Under the pieces are notes generated by a model that was not told the origin of the DNA, did not search any database, and saw only the letters and a list, made by a program, of their open reading frames with translations. The translations under genes and the position numbers were made by a program. Source: Nautilia profundicola AmH (lineage in GTDB: Bacteria > Campylobacterota > Campylobacteria > Campylobacterales > Nautiliaceae). From it: a stretch of 64,000 bases of DNA. The DNA is taken from contig NC_012115.1 in the NCBI RefSeq assembly GCF_000021725.1, positions 62,001 through 126,000 of the forward strand, read 5' to 3'. How positions within the stretch are numbered: the stretch's first letter is position 1; each line of letters starts with the position of its first letter. This document shows, in pieces, positions 61,923 through 64,000 of this stretch.

Positions 61923-62712
61923 TATTGCTTTAATTACTGCCGGACTTGTTAGTTTTGCAAGTGCGGATTTACTCAGTATCAGTGCCGGTGCGGGGTATGA
62001 ACAGCAAAATATTAGCGGATATGTAAAACTTAACAGTACTATAAACTATTTTAATAATTCTTCAGCTGAAACGGACGGAAATACGAATACAGGAAATTTC
62101 GGACTGCAAGATGAAAAAAATCCTTATTTTTGGGTTAAATTAATTTACCCTGTTCCGTTGTTTCCAAATGTTAAATTTCAATATACAAAATATGATACAA
62201 GCGGGCATAGTAATTATATTGCGGGAAATGTGGAAATATTCGGGGACGTTTCTATTCCAACAGCAATTACAAACGCAAGTACAACACAAACAATAGATTC
62301 TTATGATTTTACGTTTTTTTATGAATTTAAGCCTGTAGTAGCTGACTTTGAAGCAGGATTTGGTCTTGATATATGGAAGGGACATACTAAAATATATGGA
62401 ACAGGAGGAGGCATAACAAAAACATGGATTGACAATGATTGGGATGTGATTTTGCCTTATTTATACGGACATGTTGAAACGATGAAAATTTTTGGCTTTT
62501 CGGTAATTGGGGATGTAAAATGGGCAAAAGCCGGAGACAATCATCATTATGATTATCAAGGAGCGGTAAAATACACAATTGACGTTCCGGGACCTGTTAA
62601 TCCTTTTATCAAACTCGGATATAGATATAAAGAGGCATATGGGGTTGATGGTGATAATGAAACACTTTTAAAATATAAAGGTGCATTTTTAGAAATAGGA
62701 GCGAAGTTTTGA
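61909..62712 (+). CDS. Outer-membrane beta-barrel protein (TIGR04219 type)
   Basis: 267 residues. A signal peptide (MKKLSIALITAGLVSFASA) is followed by DLLSISAGAGYEQQNISGYVKL, typical of TIGR04219 outer-membrane proteins, and amphipathic strands; the protein ends FLEIGAKF with terminal Phe. Function is unknown; a pore or structural barrel is likely. I use ATG 61909, with AAAAGGAG upstream. The start overlaps der by 14 bp, and the stop TGA overlaps the trpS TTG start. Confidence 0.88.
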   Translation: MKKLSIALITAGLVSFASADLLSISAGAGYEQQNISGYVKLNSTINYFNNSSAETDGNTNTGNFGLQDEKNPYFWVKLIYPVPLFPNVKFQYTKYDTSGHSNYIAGNVEIFGDVSIPTAITNASTTQTIDSYDFTFFYEFKPVVADFEAGFGLDIWKGHTKIYGTGGGITKTWIDNDWDVILPYLYGHVETMKIFGFSVIGDVKWAKAGDNHHYDYQGAVKYTIDVPGPVNPFIKLGYRYKEAYGVDGDNETLLKYKGAFLEIGAKF

Positions 62713-63680
62713 GAGTAGTTAGTGGAATGAGACCTACGGGGAATCTGCATTTAGGACATTACATAGGTGTACTTAGAAATTGGTTGGAGTTACAGGAAAA
62801 GTATGACACATTCTTTTTTGTTGCTGATTGGCATGCGCTTTCAACAAAATATGATGAGGGGCTTGATTTAAAAGAGCTTAGCATAGAACTTGTTAAAGAA
62901 TGGATTGCATGCGGAATCGATCCGGAAAAATCAACTATTTTTGTTCAAAGCGATATAAAAGAACATGCGGAACTTTATCTTGTTTTAAATATGATTACGC
63001 CAGTAAGCTGGCTTGAGAGAAACCCAACATACAAAGATGCAATGGCACAGGTTGAATATAAAGATAAAAACAATGCAGGATTTTTAACATACCCGGTACT
63101 ACAGACTGCAGATATTATTTTATACGATGCGAATCTTGTACCTATCGGAGAAGATCAAAAACCGCATCTTGAAATAGCAAGGGAAATAGTAAGAAGATTT
63201 CATTATTTGTTTAAAAAAGAAGATGTTTTTGTTGAACCGAAAGAACTTTTAACGGAAATGCCTCGTCTTCCTGGACTTGACGGCAGAAAAATGTCGAAAA
63301 GTTTTAATAACGCAATTTATCTTGATGAAACAAGCGAGGATATCTGGGCAAAAGTACGCCAGGCGAAAACGGATCCAGCAAGAATTAAAAAAACAGATCC
63401 GGGACATCCGGAAGTTTGTATAGTTTTTGAATACCACAAAGCTTTTTCAAGTGCTGAAGAAGTAAAAGAAATAGAAAATGCCTGCAGGGCCGGAAGCATA
63501 GGGTGTGTGGAGTGTAAAAAGAGATGTGCGGCGAATATTGAAAACATAGTTGCACCTATACGTGAAAAAAAAGCATCTCTTAATGATGATGAAATTTTGG
63601 ATATAATAAAGACAGGAGAAAGAAAAGCAAAAGAACTTGCTTCTAAAAAAATGGAAGAAGTTAATAAATTAATTTTTTAA
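62709..63680 (+). CDS. trpS: Tryptophan--tRNA ligase
   Basis: 323 residues. A class I synthetase with the HIGH-type motif PTGNLHLGHYIG (about 10-21) and KMSKS in GRKMSKSFNNAIYL (about 195-208). DWHALS and the DQKPHLEIAREI block form the tryptophan and ATP site. The start is TTG, overlapping the preceding stop by 4 bp; its first residues RVVSGMRPTGNLHLGH fit the family, so no later start is likely. The small membrane-protein gene follows after 9 bp. Confidence 0.95.
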   Translation: MRVVSGMRPTGNLHLGHYIGVLRNWLELQEKYDTFFFVADWHALSTKYDEGLDLKELSIELVKEWIACGIDPEKSTIFVQSDIKEHAELYLVLNMITPVSWLERNPTYKDAMAQVEYKDKNNAGFLTYPVLQTADIILYDANLVPIGEDQKPHLEIAREIVRRFHYLFKKEDVFVEPKELLTEMPRLPGLDGRKMSKSFNNAIYLDETSEDIWAKVRQAKTDPARIKKTDPGHPEVCIVFEYHKAFSSAEEVKEIENACRAGSIGCVECKKRCAANIENIVAPIREKKASLNDDEILDIIKTGERKAKELASKKMEEVNKLIF

Positions 63681-63689
63681 AGGAGAATT

Positions 63690-63923
63690 ATGAAAAGTAA
63701 AAAATTCGCATGTGCTGAAAGACTACAAAGATTTTTAATGGCATTTATGATGATAATTATTTTAATGTTGTTGGCAAATGGTTCTACAACAATCGCACTT
63801 GCTCTTTTGGCATTTGTAGCTATTATGCTTTTTATATACGGAGCATTTGATTTTTGTCCGAGTACATGGGTACTTACTAAACTGTTCGGCAGTTGTTATT
63901 GTGAATGTAAAGAGGAGGAATAA
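63690..63923 (+). CDS. Small membrane protein (possibly YgaP-like/DUF2892 helices)
   Basis: 77 residues with two transmembrane helices (about 14-33 and 36-53). The start with a polar head and ERLQRFLMA fits the DUF2892 pattern (E-R-x-x-R), though weakly. The C-terminal part has four cysteines, including the cluster CYCEC, which could bind a metal or carry persulfide; that is a guess. The ribosome site is AAAGGAG. The stop shares its last base with the purM start, so the genes are cotranscribed. Confidence 0.7.
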   Translation: MKSKKFACAERLQRFLMAFMMIIILMLLANGSTTIALALLAFVAIMLFIYGAFDFCPSTWVLTKLFGSCYCECKEEE

Positions 63924-64000
63924 TGGGAACAATCAGTTATAAAGACGCCGGTGTAGATATTGATGCCGGAAATACTTTGGTAGAGAGAATAAAACCTTTT
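63923..64000 (+). CDS. purM: Phosphoribosylformylglycinamidine cyclo-ligase (partial)
   Basis: Only the first 26 residues are visible before the window ends. [22 protein letters not shown] is the highly conserved PurM N-terminus. The enzyme closes the imidazole ring (AIR synthetase) in purine synthesis. GAGGAGG provides a strong ribosome site, overlapping the end of the preceding gene. Confidence 0.93.
   Translation, partial: MGTISYKDAGVDIDAGNTLVERIKPF

Noticed and set aside
1-64000. CRISPR arrays, prophage, insertion sequences or a replication origin
   Set aside because: No evenly spaced repeat-spacer pattern, phage structural genes, transposase reading frame or dnaA-box cluster was seen; repeats found are only short motifs and heptamers.

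Overview
This window is AT-rich, very densely packed bacterial DNA. Gene content points to Campylobacterota (the former Epsilonproteobacteria), most likely a Nautiliales-type thermophilic chemolithotroph such as Caminibacter, Nautilia or Lebetimonas. The evidence is lineage-typical gene neighbourhoods (serS with a TPR membrane protein; rnhA-rnc-aroC; cheY-prmA-ftsH-psd-pssA), a DUF4492 protein with cytochrome bd oxidase, the futalosine menaquinone gene mqnA, nspC, and a DUF1931 histone-fold protein of the kind known from Aquifex. The genus is an inference. I see no CRISPR array, prophage, insertion sequence or replication origin. No gene-free stretch reaches 300 bases; the longest is about 240.

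Layout. 1-1725 (minus): TPR protein and serS. 1798-7869 (plus): a branched-chain amino-acid-type ABC binding protein and its two permeases, interrupted by a di-iron-type metallo-beta-lactamase/GGDEF protein and an Aer-like PAS protein, then thiG; the usual ATPase genes are missing. 7993-9794: hydrolase and a membrane diguanylate cyclase, convergent. 9858-10292 (minus): tRNA operon Gly-Cys-Leu-Ser. 10416-15912 (minus): pckA, a cytochrome bd operon and a superoxide reductase-like gene. 16026-24345 (mostly plus): rnhA-HDOD-rnc-aroC, a convergent mqnA-cupin pair, moaD-moaE-moeA, an outer-membrane protein, the histone-fold gene and nspC. 24326-28416 (minus): two paralogous PTS-EIIC/EAL fusions. 28566-33247 (plus): topA, a phosphoesterase, bioB and an antiporter, then a convergent hemerythrin. 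33809-43246: gltX, an exporter with a divergent XRE-cupin regulator, and an EamA-TRAP-PxpABC run that looks like a 5-oxoproline uptake and hydrolysis operon. 43243-46234 (minus): penicillin-binding protein 1A and bioF. 46284-64000 (plus): alaS, a two-component system, maf, a PDC sensor protein, hisH, hisA, cheY, prmA, ftsH, psd, pssA, leuA, der, an outer-membrane protein, trpS, a small membrane protein and the start of purM.

Themes. Oxygen and redox handling recurs: di-iron GGDEF protein, PAS protein, cytochrome bd, superoxide reductase-like protein, and a hemerythrin behind an FNR-type site at a class II position. Cyclic di-GMP turnover is represented by two GGDEF and two EAL proteins. All six convergent gene junctions overlap by 4-20 bp, and several terminators lie inside coding ends. 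Two small repeat families occur: a 12-13 bp AGTGACAGACAC(C) motif, and ATGGAGA/ATTGAGA heptamers that supply gene starts and ribosome-binding sequence.
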